From: Pelecanus crispus | Lineage: Eukaryota; Chordata; Aves; Pelecaniformes; Pelecanidae | Direction of reading: 5' to 3' | Length of the DNA: 64,000 nucleotides | Assembly (NCBI RefSeq): GCF_030463565.1 | Contig: NC_134643.1 | Location: forward strand, 41,578,221-41,642,220 | In this document: piece after piece, positions 1-15,000 of the stretch | Position numbering within the stretch: the stretch's first letter is position 1 | How the letters are laid out: each line of letters begins with the position of its first letter | Program-made: the position numbers and the translations under genes | Notes under the pieces: generated by a model | What the model was told of the DNA's origin: nothing | What the model saw: the letters and a program-made list of their open reading frames with translations, nothing else | The model's database searches: none

Positions 1-3000
1 ACAGAAATTTAGTATAAGAAATAGAAAACGCAGTATACCATCTTTTAAAAATACTCTGTTTTGTTTATCCATAGTTTTGAACAACAATGTTTGCCAGCAG
101 AAATCTGTGAACAGATTTAGTTAACTCCAAACTGTATTTTTAACTGGTCTGCTGAATACCTGCTGCTTTTCTAAGTAAGGAAGTAAGGGTAGGAAATATT
201 TTTCCATCTCTTCTTAAGGGGCTCATAAGGCTTTGTATGTTGTGTATTCACAAAGACTGACAAGAATTTCTTCACATTTAAGTTTTATTTAATATTCACC
301 CTTTACTTTTCCATACTTTAATGTAATAACATTCTTTTAACAGGTTTTAAGCATATCACATGTTCACATTAAATGAAAGGAAATTCCTGACCATTATAGC
401 TGTAAACACTATTATCACAGAATTTTCATGAACTGACACATATTGTGATTTTGATTTCAATAATATGTAAACAAAAATCCAGTTGCTTCTTGGTCACCTT
501 AGTAAACTCAGATAAAGAAGTAGCTGCTATGCAGGACCAAGTGTATTATGCCTCAATCTCAAGACAATTCAAATCTCTTCGTATTCATAGTTTATGTATA
601 AAGCATATTTTGCTGTCTTTTAGTAGATCATAAATCTTTGAAAACTTTTATTGTTTTTAAAATGTCCTCCTGCTGCTTATGTTATACAATAAATTAGTTG
701 CTAATAAAAATGAGTTTGACTCAGCCAAGATGGTAGTGAAGTAGTGGCTGTTGGGCTGCCAGTGAAGGCTTTGGTTCCCAGGCCTCCAGCCAACACAGGC
801 TAAGCAGATTAAAGAGGTAACTTGCTCAGTGTTGATGAAAGATGGGAAAAGGTCATCCTAAGATACTATCTCTTTCTTTTTCCCCTTTTTTGTGTTAGCA
901 CCTCATATGCAATTGATAGGTCTTAAAATACAGAGAAATACAGAGACAGTATATCACAGACTCTTAGCTCCCTCCTAAACAAGCTTCATTAACTAAAACT
1001 GGGTTATGTGCAAACTTTTTCTACATTTAGAAGTAGCTCCCTTGCCTAGCACATGTTATCACTGCATTAGTTCTGTTTTGTAGGAGTGTTCAAGGGTGAG
1101 GTGGAGTTTCCAAACTCCAGTTAAACCTTTTCAAGCAAAAGGAACCTGTGTTTTTCTCGGTTGGCAGGCCTAGCATGTCCTTATGCGTACTTGGGGAGTA
1201 CCACCAGTACAGCTGTGCTGGCTTCCAGCCATCAGCCTCTTAGTTCACAGGAGAGGATTTATGAACTCTCTTGGATTCATCCCCATTCAGACTTAAACAT
1301 GACTTTAATCCCAGTAAAGTCAGTGGTACTTAAACACATACAGAAAACTAAGCATGGGTTTGCAAAGCAAAAATGGTTACAGAAGAGCTGTATGGTTTCT
1401 ACTGCCTTCTGCTTTGTCTCTTCAGCTTCCAACCAGGTGGGTCAAACAATAGCTCCAAGACCTTCTGACCAACCCTCAATTTCTTCTCTTGGAGAAAGTT
1501 GACATTTATTTTATTTTCATTGCCAAATCAGAGTAAAGTCTAATTTGAAATGGCAAAGTACTACATGAAATGGAATTTCCTTCTTCTCCCAGCTCTAATA
1601 ATGACTTAAAGTTGTAGTTTAAGTAAGAGAGAATGATATTTTTATTAAACTAAACGACACTTGTTAGCAACACTAAAGGGTCAAACTAGAACTGGTGTTG
1701 CTTCATGCTGCCCAAATGGGTAATAAAATGCAATTATTTCCCTCTCAAAGTATGTGATGACTTTTTTCCACTCCTTTATGTGGTGTCCCGTTACACGCTC
1801 CCTGAATGTGCAGAGCAGGGGCATTCTGCTGAAATATCCCTGCCATGAGATTCCATGAAAACTCACACTTATCTACAATACAAATATTTCTCTCACTTCC
1901 AGCTCAAAACTCAGTTTACCAGCTTTTTTCTTTTTGTTTTTTTGTTTGGTTTGTTTTTTTTTTTCAACAGAGCTCAGTAATTTTCTTTCCCTCCCAAACT
2001 GAACGTAGGAAACATATTTAAGCAGAACTATGAAACATTCAAGATTTGAGATTTTATATCCCAGAAACTAGGGAAACTAGTGCCACATACAAAGAATGCC
2101 AATGTATTTAGTGTTCTTCTCTGGTAAAGGGGCCGTGTGAGATGAGGAGAAGGTATGATGACTGTTGGGAATGTGGTGTCAGTTGAACTTTCCACCCTGA
2201 TTAAATTACTTACGAATGAAGGCAGTAGGATAATATCACCACATTGCATTTCTCAGTTAACTGATTATGTAAATGGCCTTCAAGACAGATTATAAGAAAT
2301 GAATATACATGCATTGCTATCAGGATATTCTTGATCAGAATAATTTATTATAAGGTTATAAATATCAACTCCTGCTCCTCGTGTTTCATACCACTCAGAA
2401 TAAGGCAGAATAGCTTGTGGACTAGCCTAATTCAACCCAACCTTTAGGTTGTCTGTGAACAGCCTTTAAATTAAGAAAAAGATTGCTAAGATTGCAGCAG
2501 TTTTTTTGGTGTTAAATCCTCCTTTTGGAGGGAGGGAAGAGGAGAAGGAGGGAAGATGATAGAGCACCACCTTTCTGCCAGTCAGGCCTTTCCCCTGTCG
2601 CCTTTAGTCACGCCACTGAGAGACACTTTCCACCCCCCAGAGGTGAACTATTGTTAACCCTTTGGGATAGCACAAACCAGCTCCTACTGAAATTGCTGAG
2701 AATTTTGTAATCATCTTGATAAAAAAAACCCACAAAAAACACCAAGACCTGGGCTTCTCGGATTTTACTTAGTCTCATTTGCCTGATTTTCACATGTATG
2801 AGGCAAGGCCTTCAGTTCTGTCATGTTTCTGATATTTCCTGGTGTGAATTTTATCTTGTCTAATTTGCAGGTCTTTCACCTGATTATTCCCACTCACAAC
2901 CTGCTGAAGTAGTTACTCCTCTCTGATAGCATTACTTCACTATTCACATGTTTAAATATTTTTCCTCCCTCTTCCTTCCATAAATGCCTTTCCTAAGCTG

Positions 3001-6000
3001 TGTATATTAAAATCTATTAACCCACCTCAGTTGGTCACGTGCAATTGCCCCTCTAATAATTTTTTTGCATTCACTTTTGTTCCCATTTGTATTCAAATAT
3101 ACATATATATACGCTTTTTTTTTAAGAAAAAAAAAACAAAACCAAACTTAAAAATGGAATACCTACACTACAGAAGCTATATGCTAAAGGCTGATAACAT
3201 CTCACCTGTGACACTCATTACTGTACAGACACCATTTCTTTAACAGCAGCACTTATGTTAAGTTCATGCCTAATTTGCTGTGCAGCATTATTCCCTGTCT
3301 CACCTCTCTCAGCCCTTGTGTGTTGTGCCTTTAACCAGACATTGGTGCTGTTGGAGTCCTCTTTTCTCAATCAATCACACCCATACCAAGCAGGGAGCAG
3401 GCTTCTGGCTGGGAAAGCAGAGGAAAGCCAGAGTACTCAGTCAGATCCATCCATGGGAGGGAATGCAAAAGACCAGGTATATCACCTGTCAGACTTCATC
3501 CACCTCAGCTGGAACATCATTCTCAGCTCTTTTTTTTTTCCTTACAGGGAATGTGTGCAGCTACTAGAGGGTGAAAACTAGTAGGCAATTTTCTGACAAA
3601 ATGGATTTTACTCGGAAAGTGATGACTCACTGAAAATAAAGCTTTTCACAGTGTGTGCCAGCTTCAGTGAAACAGTGATTGGGAAAGTGTTCTCTGCTTG
3701 AGGATGGAATTTCTGCCCAAAACTACAGACAGAGGACCACCACCGAATAGCCAAAACCTAGCTCTTGGAGTAGTCTCCTAAGATGAGGGAGGTCTGGGGC
3801 TCAAACCCTTGCTCCAACCCAGATTCTGCTCACCAAGCACAGAGATTCGCAGGTCCAATAGCTGGAAAATTATGAGATGATGTCTGGAAGCCAAACCTTT
3901 CATTTTCTGTAGCTTGTCATCATAGGCAACTGCAGAAATTTGCACTCAATAGGGCCCAATAATTTTTTTCACTTGATAACGTATGTGGAATTTAATTTGC
4001 CATTGCTACACATACACTTGGTTCTGTTACATTAGTAGTTTATATGTTAAAATTATTTATCCATGCCACAGTGCTATAACAGGCTTCCCTGCTTGGCTCT
4101 GGAATGTATTGTTAAATACAAGAACATTTCTAAATAACTGGCATAATAACAACTACATTAGGCTACTCAAGCACTGTTCAGTTTATTTACTTTAGAGTCT
4201 TTAAAGAGATGCAAAACACACTTTGATAGTAAATAAAATCTGAAACCTCTACTGTACTTCAGTAATCCCCCTGACATGTCAAACATAGCAGTTTCTGCTA
4301 AAAGACTCCATGGTTCCTGCGCCTTCGCAGCAGCTTGTCAAACAGTCTCTACAGGACATTTGGGTGTGATTATAGCATGGAATAACAGGCTCTGAGAAGG
4401 CAAAACTCTCTCTTGGTGCATCACACCAGCAGTAGCACTACAGCCCTGTACTCCTGCAGTAGGAATGGTACCGCAGTGGGAGCAGAAGGAAGAGAGACTG
4501 GGAACTCTTGACCCAAAATCCCAAAAGGTAGTCTGCAAAGGCTTTTTACTGCAAAGATGGGTTTTATTGCATTTATTGTTATGTCCACTAAATTCACGGT
4601 ATTCTGTTGTGGATAAATTTTCTTATGTGTCTAACAACCTCATGCACTAGAGACAGATGCAGCATCATTTCTTGTGTTTGCTCATGGGCCTTACCCAACT
4701 TGATACAGGTTGGGCCATCTCTCTTAGTCAGTTCAGGAGCAAATAAGCACATTTGCAGAATCTGAACCTTTGATCAGAACAAGGCAGTCTAAATGGCTAA
4801 GTCTTGTATAGAAGTTTTACCACAGTCTTGGAGGTTTCTATTTTGGCAGTACTACAAAAAAGGGTAAATTCTATCTCAGCCATAGTGCTAATGAGGCTTA
4901 GACATATAATCCTCACTGTACAGCAGTGATGATCTTCTGTTTATATACCACCTTTTATCCAGGCAGATTCCAAAGGAGGACGCAAAACTGTGTGTATATA
5001 TAAGACATCACCCCCTGCGAGCCTGCAGGTCCCTCAGGAGGGGAGCTTGGCAGCTGTTTAAACAATGCACAGCAGTACCCAGCAGTTCAGAGAGGAAGAC
5101 ATTTTCAGGTTGAGGTTGGAGCAGCAGTTTAGACTCAAGATATATTAACCCCTGTGAGTATTTGGCTGCAGACGTATAGCCAACACAGTCAACACAGTCA
5201 TGTAGATCACAAAGGAACCTGGGTGGTGGCACCTTTACCATCTCAATTGGCCCTTTCTGTGTCCTGGCTCTGAAATGCAGTAAGGTAGTCCTTACAGATG
5301 ACTTGGGAGGGTTAGGTCCCTCAGAGCGGATTTCACATGGTAAAATGTCTTTTTACTCAGAGTGTTTAATCTAGGAAATACAGAGGGCCACCTTCAGTCC
5401 TGCTAATACATGTTTTCTAAACAGAAGCTCACTACACTGAAAGTTAGAGGGCAAGCATGCCTGTGCTGAGGACAACGCCTACCTTCACTCCCTCTTCACT
5501 CCTGCAGTTAAGGTACTAAAGCAATTTTTATCAGAGTCAACTATTTGTAATGCAACAGGGTTAGGAATTATCTTGGGGTCTGGTCTGGCCTTCTCAAGAG
5601 CTTAGGCGCTGCTTAACATGTGCAGAACTGCAATTTGGATTTAGACATCTCAAGCCTGTCTACATTTCTCTTTGAACTTTTGAGTGAGTTAGGGATCTAA
5701 CTCTAGAAGAGACTTTACAATTAACTAAACCAATCTGGCTCTCCAGCTTGCATAAGGGAAGTCCATATACTTAGAAAATGAGTACTTCCAGAAGGAGCTA
5801 GAAGCCATTTGCTAGGAACCAGAAGCCTGAGCCAGAAACAGTCCAGAGAAGACTGCTGCTCCCCTCACTCAAACACAGCTGACACCCTCAGCCCCAGCAG
5901 GACCTTTCCCAGGAGCTGTCACTGCTCTTTTTCTCCTTCCAGGGCTAAGAAAGTGTGTTACAGTCTGTGCCACCTAGCAGCCATCTGCTGCCTACCTTTG

Positions 6001-9000
6001 AAGACAGTGGAGGGAAACAGGCACTTACAGGACTTGATTCTCCTGACCAAACACAGGCTCTTGGGGTAGGATACCCTTTAAGAAAAACATATCAGAAGTA
6101 GGTACCTAAGTAGGAGCAATAAGTCTGAGTTTTCAACACAGTCATGTAGATCCAGTCAACACAGTCAATGGAGACCACAGAGAAATTCAGTTCACCCTAC
6201 AATAGTTACCTGTAGTGGGCTGAACTGCCCTCTGGTTTTCCTTTGCTGTATAGAGTATATCTCCACTGACCACACCAGACACTTGAAAACCTGGCTCACA
6301 TTTAGACACCTACATGTATGCAGATGCTGGATTCAGCCATCAGCCTGGACCTGAATTGTACCCCTACCCTAAGGCTGAGAAGAATCACAGGCTGTTTCTC
6401 ACCACTCGCTGCAAAGGGAAGGTGAATAGCTCAGAGGCAGACATGCTCATGCTCATCTGAGCCATGCTCTCAATGCAATGTCTTTTCTAAACTGCTGATC
6501 TGAGCTGGGACTGAGGAGGTCCCATGCCAAGTCTGGGTGCTCTATTCCTCCTCCTTCTGTCTGCCGCAGTGGAAAGAAAGTGTTGGGCAGCAGGAACAAG
6601 TACCTCTCTCAAGTAGGAAAAGAGTAGTTAGGTGGCTGCATGACCTCTCCTGCAATCCTGACAGTTCCTCTTCCCAAAGCTGGTCTGAGAGGTGTCCAGG
6701 CTGAGGCAGGAGCACTGATGCTGGGGCAGGAGCACCCAGGCTGGGGCTGCTGGCTCTTCCAGAGCCCCTCTGCAGATCAAGGCAGAGACCAGTGCAGGCA
6801 GCCTCATCTGCAAACTTGGCAGCCACCCACAAAAGCGCAGTCTGTGCACCCGGAGCCTCAGAGCTTGGCTGTGATCTGATAATGCTATCATAGCAGGACC
6901 CGTCCCAGCACTCTACTGCTTCTCATATTGTTAAAAATACTTCTTGCAGTATTGTGGGGGTCCTGTGACAAGTTCTTATCTGAAAGGTGCTGGCTCTGCC
7001 TAACTTTGCTCTCAAATGCCTGGTTGCAAACAGCCAAGTTTGTGTACAGACAAGATGAAACACATGTGAGGGTTAAGGGGTTTGTTAATGAAGCGATCCC
7101 ACTGTCATACTGTAAGCTCAGTCTTGTAACCATACAAGCAGGGCTACTGAACTCACCAAAGGAAACAAAGAAGATCAACCCCTGGAGCTCATTCAAACTA
7201 AGGTCCCAGTTCTGCAGCCAGGTTCTCTAGTGTTAATAGCGTTTCTGCTTGGGCTCATGTTGGTAAATGGGGACTTAGTTACACACTTCTGATTAAAACT
7301 AAACAGAATTTGACAGTGCAGCCTTTTCCTTATGCTAGAAACCTACAGCTGTGTGCCAAATATGCAAGATAAAAGAATATAACAGAACTGAAACAGTATA
7401 AAAATAGGTTACAGTAAGCATACATTTTAATAGCTACATATTTTTTCCAGTTGATTCCACCCAGTCCATCTTTCTTCAAATAATTGTCATTAATCAAATA
7501 CAAATATAGGCCCCATGGGTCTAACTCAGATTTAAAGCTAAGCACATGTGTAAGTGTTTGTTGGTCTGGTGTCTTAGTTGTTGCAGTTTTATTGAAAAAT
7601 ATTCTACAATATGTTTTTTTCCTCCGCCTCCCCCTCCTCCCACCCAACAAATCAAATTACAGAGGGATTGCTCTAATCATTTTGAAAAATGTTTTCATAT
7701 ATCAAATATGGTCTTACCCCACAAAAAAAAAAATAGAAAGCCAGAACAAATCTGGTTTTTCCATTGTCAATAGCAGCTACAATCAGGAGTTTTGCTTTAA
7801 ATCTTGCAGATGGACAGGAGTTTCATCAACATGCAGCGCAGCAACAGTTACAGAGAAAACAAGAAAGCTCGTAAAGCATCAGCTCACACAAGTCAGGAAA
7901 AGCAGGAGCGAAGGTTCAGGTAGGTTGCCGCTCCCTTAGGCAGTTCCTCCAAAGACATGAGAGATGCAGCAGCTTTCTGACAAACAGCAAGTGCCTGGAT
8001 TTGGTCTCAGAACAAAAAAAAAAAGCCGACCTGTGCTCTGAACAGTCAAAATGTACCCCACACATCCGCTATTGCTGGAAGAAGTCTTATTGATTTCAGT
8101 AGGATTCTTTATGGTTATGAAGATAAGCGCATGGCTGTGCTTTTGCACAACTCAGTATGTAAAAGGTTATATTCTTAAAGAAGTTTTCATATATATACAC
8201 ATGCATATATTTAGATCTACACATAGTTAATTTCTGTGTATACATACATACCTTGCATTCATATATACACATAGAGGAAAATTATTTTCCAACCCACAGC
8301 TAAAAAGGAGCAAAAGCCCAAAGCCTGATAACCCTTGGCACCCCGACAAACGCAAAGAATCCAAGAAAGCAGAAAGAAACAAAAGAGCAGATTGTGGCCT
8401 TCCCCACCCGTCACGAGGAGTCCGGACTATACCCTTACCATGGTCCCAGGCTGTAATAGCATCCTCAGCCACGTCTTTTTCTGAAAGCCTCCTTCCTGCA
8501 ACACACTGCAGCATTTCACATTCCTCCTCTCCACAAAAAAGCCTTTGGATATGCAAAATCAACCAGCCCTTATTATTTTTTTGTTTCCATCTCTAACACC
8601 CTGTGACACATACTTTTGTCTCCAGCTGCCCCATAACTTATTGTAGCAGGAAGATCTGCCATTTCCCTATATCCCTGTGTTAAACCTTTCAGGGAACTCT
8701 GCATTTTGGACATTTTGTTTGTGCTGAAGTAGGATTTTATCATTTTGGGGAAAACAAGACACCTTCATGCTACTTTAATTCAATCTTGGCCTTGAAGAAG
8801 GATTTGTGCAGGGAACATTTCAGTGTAGAGTAAACCCTCTACCTTTCCTTTAGGAACATAACGTTAGATTGACAGTGGGGATACAGATTTCCAGACAAAT
8901 AGCAAATGAGTTTGCAGATTCATGTGGTCTCTCTTCCACATGCTTCCTGTAAACCTTGGACATTACTGGAATGGAAGATGAATTACTCAGGTTCTGTGAG

Positions 9001-12000
9001 ATCAAGGAGCAAGACCCTCCATGAGGAAAAACTGTGTAGAGGGTAAGGGTCGAGGTATGCCTCAAATTTTCTGTTATCTATTTTACTATAAACAAAACAC
9101 AAGAACAGAAAAGGACTTCTTAATTCCACTCTTCTTCTTCCCTCTTCTTGTAGTAGGGGGATTTGCTTAATTCTTTACAGCTGACCCAGCCCTTCTACCC
9201 TGACAATTTTTGTGCGAAGTTTACGGCATGCAGCTGCAGTCCTTCTGCTCAGGGCAAGAATGTTAACCCTTCCCCTGACAATCCTTGAACTGGTTATTAT
9301 ATACAGTCCATCACACGAATCTGATTTGAGACACCACCAGATGGTTGTTATTTAGGTGAAAGCAGACCCAAATAGAATAATAGTCCAAAACACTGCAGGG
9401 TCAGTTACTAAACTACTAATTTGTGATCAGAAGTTGGAAGGAAGAAATATGTTGGCATGGAGAAGGGGCATGGATGAGAACTGTTTGTGTTCCTTAGTCC
9501 CTTCGCATTCCTCCTCCCGAAGACCTTTCAAACCAAAGCCGAGAGCTTTTTCTTCCATTAACTGTCTTGTTTCGGGGCTTGGGTCAGGTTGGGTTTTTGG
9601 TTTTTTTTTTTTTAAATAAGCTGTTCTGAAACACAAACCTTGTAAAGGAAAGGTCGAACTTAATTCACAGTGGAGCCAGAAAAAGAGAGCCAACCTTCTC
9701 CTGGCACTTGTGCGCCTGAAAAGAGAAGAAAATTGACACCTGGAAATGCTGACATTTCGGAAAACAAATCTTGCCCATTTTGAGTACAAGTAGGGTGCTG
9801 GCAAACAATGTGACATTGAAGCAGGAGGAATGTAGGAAAACTTACAAAACAAAACCTGAGAGGACTATTTAGGAATAAATAAATAATGAGTGTGTTGCGC
9901 AGCACCACGGCTAATGAATTTGTATCACCACATTTCAAGTCACGAACAGAGTCTGGTAGATACTGCTTATCTTTCCCCTCATAACAGCTGCACAGGTATT
10001 AACACTAAAGCCTGAAGTAGCCTATCAAAACTGTTTGATTTCTTCCGGTCTACTTCAAATCAGCACGACAGTTTCCTTTAGGGCTTTGCAGATAGCCGAT
10101 ATTTCAGTTTGGAGACCAAGTTATTCGCTGATTCAGTTCAGACTGAACGGAGTTTGGATTTTCTTTGTGCTTGCTTTCCTCACCAAATGGAGAAACCAGG
10201 AAAGTTCTGCTTTACAGAAAATAAAACAGGTAAATAAAATGAGGGGCAAGACCCCTGACACTGCTGGAGGAACCTCCAGCTTTTCAGTCTGAGCCAGCCT
10301 GTCCCTCGCTGCAGGTGGGCGATGCAGCCACCTGGCCAGCGCTCCCCGACTGACTGTGGCTCTTGGGGCGGACAGGGGGACAACAGCCCCCCTCCCACAG
10401 GACATGCAGCGCAGGCTGCAGAGCTTTAGTCCTTCTGCTTGACTTCTCCCCTCCTTGTCCTGTCTCTCCTCCATAAACCCGCATCTCACTGGTGTGCCAT
10501 GCCGGAACAGCTCTGCCAGGTCCAGGGCGAGGGCTGTGCTGGCTGGTGGTAGTGCCTTCACCTGGGAGGGGGAAGCACCATTTTTGGTGACAGGGATATC
10601 TCCCCAGCTGGGGGGCACTGGTGTCACCAGCCAGAACAGTCTGCATTAAACAGCCAGTATATTTTTTAAACAGCTTTTCCTGCAAACTGGACAACTTCCT
10701 TTTCAACCTGCTGTACTTGGGACAGTCTTCTCTTCCCTGGACACAAGGTATTCACCCCTTTTAGCATTAGACACCTAATGAGTTACCTTGCCTAATGTCT
10801 GGATCACCCCCTCCAATGTTCATAAGGGAAGACCATCACAACCACACCTCTAACATGGAAGCACCAGCTAAGCAGCAGGTAGGGCTCGGGGAACAAAGCC
10901 CAAACACTTCCTGTGCTGCATCTTAGTAGAGGAGCCCCTTTTATCCTGACCTGCTCTCCACTGGTGTCCATACACTCTGTTACATACTGTCATTCAGGTA
11001 CCTTCTTCATTTGGGCTAGTTTATAAGCTGCTCAAAAGCAACTGATTTTTGAACGATAACTTGCTATATAGATCCGTGGTACAATTACAAAAAGATGTAT
11101 TATGACAATGTTTGGAACATGAAGGCAAATAAAATAAAGCCCAGACATTAACATACATTTAATGAAAGCAGAAGACAATTGGAATTAATTTAGTTCTTGC
11201 ACTTTAATATATCATATATGTATATAAAAGGAGCACTTGTAAAGCAAAAACAATTTGCAAGCAAAAAAACCCCAGGAACAAATCTGCGGCACTCTGTACA
11301 CTCATATGGTGGGTGTATATTTGTCCCATAATGCTAGGCTTGTTAGTTGGGTTTTTTTTCTTCTTTTCTGTATTATTGTATCTAATTTGTTCTTTTTAAT
11401 AGAAAACTTGAGAAAGTTTGGGTTGTAGGAGCTTTTCCTATGCTAGCAAACAACAGAAACAGCATCACAATCATTTGGGGCCCCTTCAGCTTAAACAGTA
11501 CTCATGCTAGCTATTTTCAAAGACACTGTCTTTTGTAAATAAACCCGTATACTACTAAGGTTTTCAGACCCAGAGCTTTTGTGGGTCATACCACAGAAAC
11601 AATCTTTCTCCTGAACCTGTTTTTCTCTATCAGGTTATTGGCTTTTCATCTAGCTATTTATGGAAAAAGTAACCAGAATCTTCCAAGCTTGTCACTGGAG
11701 ACCACTTTCGCAACTCAGTTGAAAGGTAGTCATATCTGTGGGTCTGAAATTTCTGCAAGGGCAGAAGGCTTTGGTTTGTTTCTTGAAAGACAGGACTATA
11801 ATGTAAAATAGTGTTAGGCTAAAGAAATAGCACTGGTGGTATAATTTGGCAGAAAAATAAAGGCCATCCAAACAAAAGGGTTTGCATTTCTGGAAAAATA
11901 ATTTTAGTTTTGTGCCAACACTGTCTGGACTGAGAAAAAATATGATTTACACCTTTTTAAAACCTTGAACCTATTGCCAGAAGTATGTAAGAAAAGTCAA

Positions 12001-15000
12001 AATCCTAAGGAGCAAATATCTTGGGCTGCCATTTCCAATGAATAAGTTTGATAAATAAAACTTAATTTTTACATCTGCCATGGATTCCGGGGCATGATTA
12101 ATAGCTCGAACGTTGTGGCCAGTAGCCAATGTATGTATGTGATTACAGCAATCTTAAATATAGTACATTTTGAATAAATATGCCAAAAAAAGAGTATAAA
12201 AAACACTCCATGCATGCTTGGAAAAAGTCTTGTCACTGTGTCAAATATTAAATCCTTATGAAAGTTAAATACCACAGGCATCGTTAGGCAGAATCACAGA
12301 AGCATGGGGTGCCACTGGCATCAGCTCAGCTTTGGGAGCTCAATCATTGAAACACCATTTCTGTTCATTTTGTTTTATACATTTTGCTTCAGCTGATTTG
12401 CTACGTATCATAGTGAAAAAACCCACCCAAACCCCAAAACCCTTACTTTGCCAAAAGTACCATGTTAAACTGGTTGTCTTTCAGAGTCACCTGCCCCCAC
12501 CCCCCCAAATAAAAAAAAAGATTTTTTTAAGATGTTGTTCATTTAATTATACTCTGCTAACTCAGATTTTGTGATCAGCACGGTTTCCCTCTCCTCTTCA
12601 AGGGGCATCATGTTCTCACCTGTGCTGAGAGCAGCAGGAGGATAATAGAGATCACTAACTCTACTGCACTTACACCATATTTCATAGAATTTTTACCAGG
12701 GACAGTTCACTGGGATTTCAGAGGAGATACAGGATACCCTCCAAATCCCTGTATCTGCAGGACAAGGAATTTTTATTCCTCTTCTTTGCTTACCTTCACG
12801 CCATTGCCCCTTCTGCTTCTGCAGTCCTGCTGCTGCTGGATCTTCCTTCAGCACCTCTACCATGCCTCTGCTTTGCAGAGGAAAACTCTGCAGCAGGGGA
12901 TCAGTTTTAGGTAGGAGCAAAAGGGGTAGAAGCTCCTGGAAGTTCAGAGCTTAACTAAGGCTTGTTCAAGCCAATCAGTAATTTTAGCTTTAATATCAGC
13001 CATGTGGTTTTAACAACTTTTTAAAATGAAAACTTACTCTGTGTGTCTTTCTTTTGTGCACCAAGTTTCAAGTGCCTGAATTCTATAAGCCTCCCCTATC
13101 TGTAAAACCTAGAAGGTAGACTTGCAATGGTTTTACGGTGATTTTTTCCTAGAATACTTTATCAATCTTCAGTAGGAATTTTAGACACTGGGTTCCCAAT
13201 TCTGACGAACTGTTCAGGGCAGAAATTTTTGCAGTGAGATGCACAACATCAGCTATGTAAATCAGCTACATAATGGAAACGCAATTGCAACCTTAACTGT
13301 TCAGAGAGGGAGGAAGAAGTGCCTTTGCTATTAAAGGATATCTTCTGCCTACCTCCAAACGGGTGAGGTTCACCTGCTATAATTACATTCCTTACCTAAT
13401 TATGTTCTTAAACAGTAATTACCTCTAAAAGCAGGACTTGTTCTGCTCTAAGCAGTGAATTCTGAGCCAACATTTGTATTAAGCAGTATTGACATCCAGT
13501 GGAGAGTTAGAATAATTACAGGCGTGCAGATAACCAAGTGCAGTCATCCAGTTTACCTTCTGAGTTCAGCTTGAAAAGAGTAGTCTACCTACCTTAATCT
13601 ACTGACACTATCTTCCTATAAAATGCAACTCTTAAGCTTAGTGTATTCTCTCTGTTAAGGAAAACTGGAATAATACCATACAAAATCTACCATTTCTCTG
13701 TAAAGGGTTTTCTTTTGCATTGAGTTTCTTTTTCTTCCACATACTTTCCCTTTTTTGTTACAGTTGTTAAAAAGTAATGTCTGGGCTGCAGGCGCTGTTG
13801 TTTTTTATCAGAAAGAAGACATCAAAGCATGTGTCTGACTGTTTTCCAGGATACATAAAAGTGTACCTGTCTTTGAAAAATGCAATTTAAACCCAGATTT
13901 GGAGTCTCAGACTTGATTATGTTTCCTGAATGTTAGAGAAGATGGACATGTGTGAGCTGTCTAAGTACCTTCTCATGGCAGTGGAAGCAATGCACAATCT
14001 AGCCCTTGCAATAAAGGAAGAATCAGTATGACACTTGGAGCGGTAGCAATAACCTCATCAGCACTAGTCTATGGACAATTTGGTGACCCCATCTGATTCT
14101 AACAGAGTTATATTCTTATTGAAGAAAGCTGATTTAAAAATGTTCGCTTTCTCCTGTAAAAGCTATTGACTACTCATCGTACAACTAACGATGTGTCAGC
14201 TCTCAGCAATCAAAAACTGAACAACTTTTGTCAAAAGTGGTGAAAATCAGGTAAAAATCACAGTAAGGCTGAAAGAAAAGAAAAGAAGGAAATGCAAACT
14301 GTACCAATGCATTTTGCATAACTAAAACTTTTGTCTTTGTCACTGTCTTCTCTTTCTATACCTCAGTAAAATCTATCCTGGGACACTGGAGATCTCCAAA
14401 CATCAGCAACAGAAAATAGAGCATACATCTACTGGTCACCAGTTAAAAAATTGCCTTCTTACTGTAATTTGATGACCTATGCCATATGAGTTGGTTGCCT
14501 TTAGTTTTGCCAAAAGGCATTCACATTATAGAAAAGAAAGCTTGTAAGTGCTAAAGCAGCCTCGAGTGAATTTGCTGAACATCTGGTCCTAGTGTAACTG
14601 CTCAAAACTGCAGAAGGCAAGGCGTCCAGCAATGCAGATGCAGATTTGGGGGAGTGTTGTATATTCGCCCCTAGTGCATCCTGTAGAGGAAAAACAAGAA
14701 GAAAACAAATGTAAAAAGAAGCCATGCTGCTCTAAAGGCATTGGTAGTGTCCACACGGTCTTGCAACTCCAAGGCCTTTGAGGGCAAATGCCTTAGTCTT
14801 GGACAATACCCTGGGGAGTTCATAATAAAATGGGATTGCTGGGAGGGGAAACCTCTGGTTCAGATACTCAATACCTCACCCTCAGTGCTCCCTTACACTG
14901 TCCAGGTGACCCCACCATTAGCAGCTCTCCACAAGGATCACTTGAATATGTCTACATTCACCCCAGAGCCCAAGACATTTGGTGAGATTTTTTTTTTTCA

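Noticed and set aside
7484..7939. 151-codon plus-strand frame
   Set aside because: It includes low-complexity PPPPP and KKK runs from C-rich and A-rich tracts, and an alternative frame is open in parallel. No family resemblance.
10133..10706. Two overlapping minus-strand frames of 164 and 140 codons
   Set aside because: They lie in a locally G+C-rich patch where stops are rare. Both frames are open at once, with no domain, signal peptide or splice-consistent edges.
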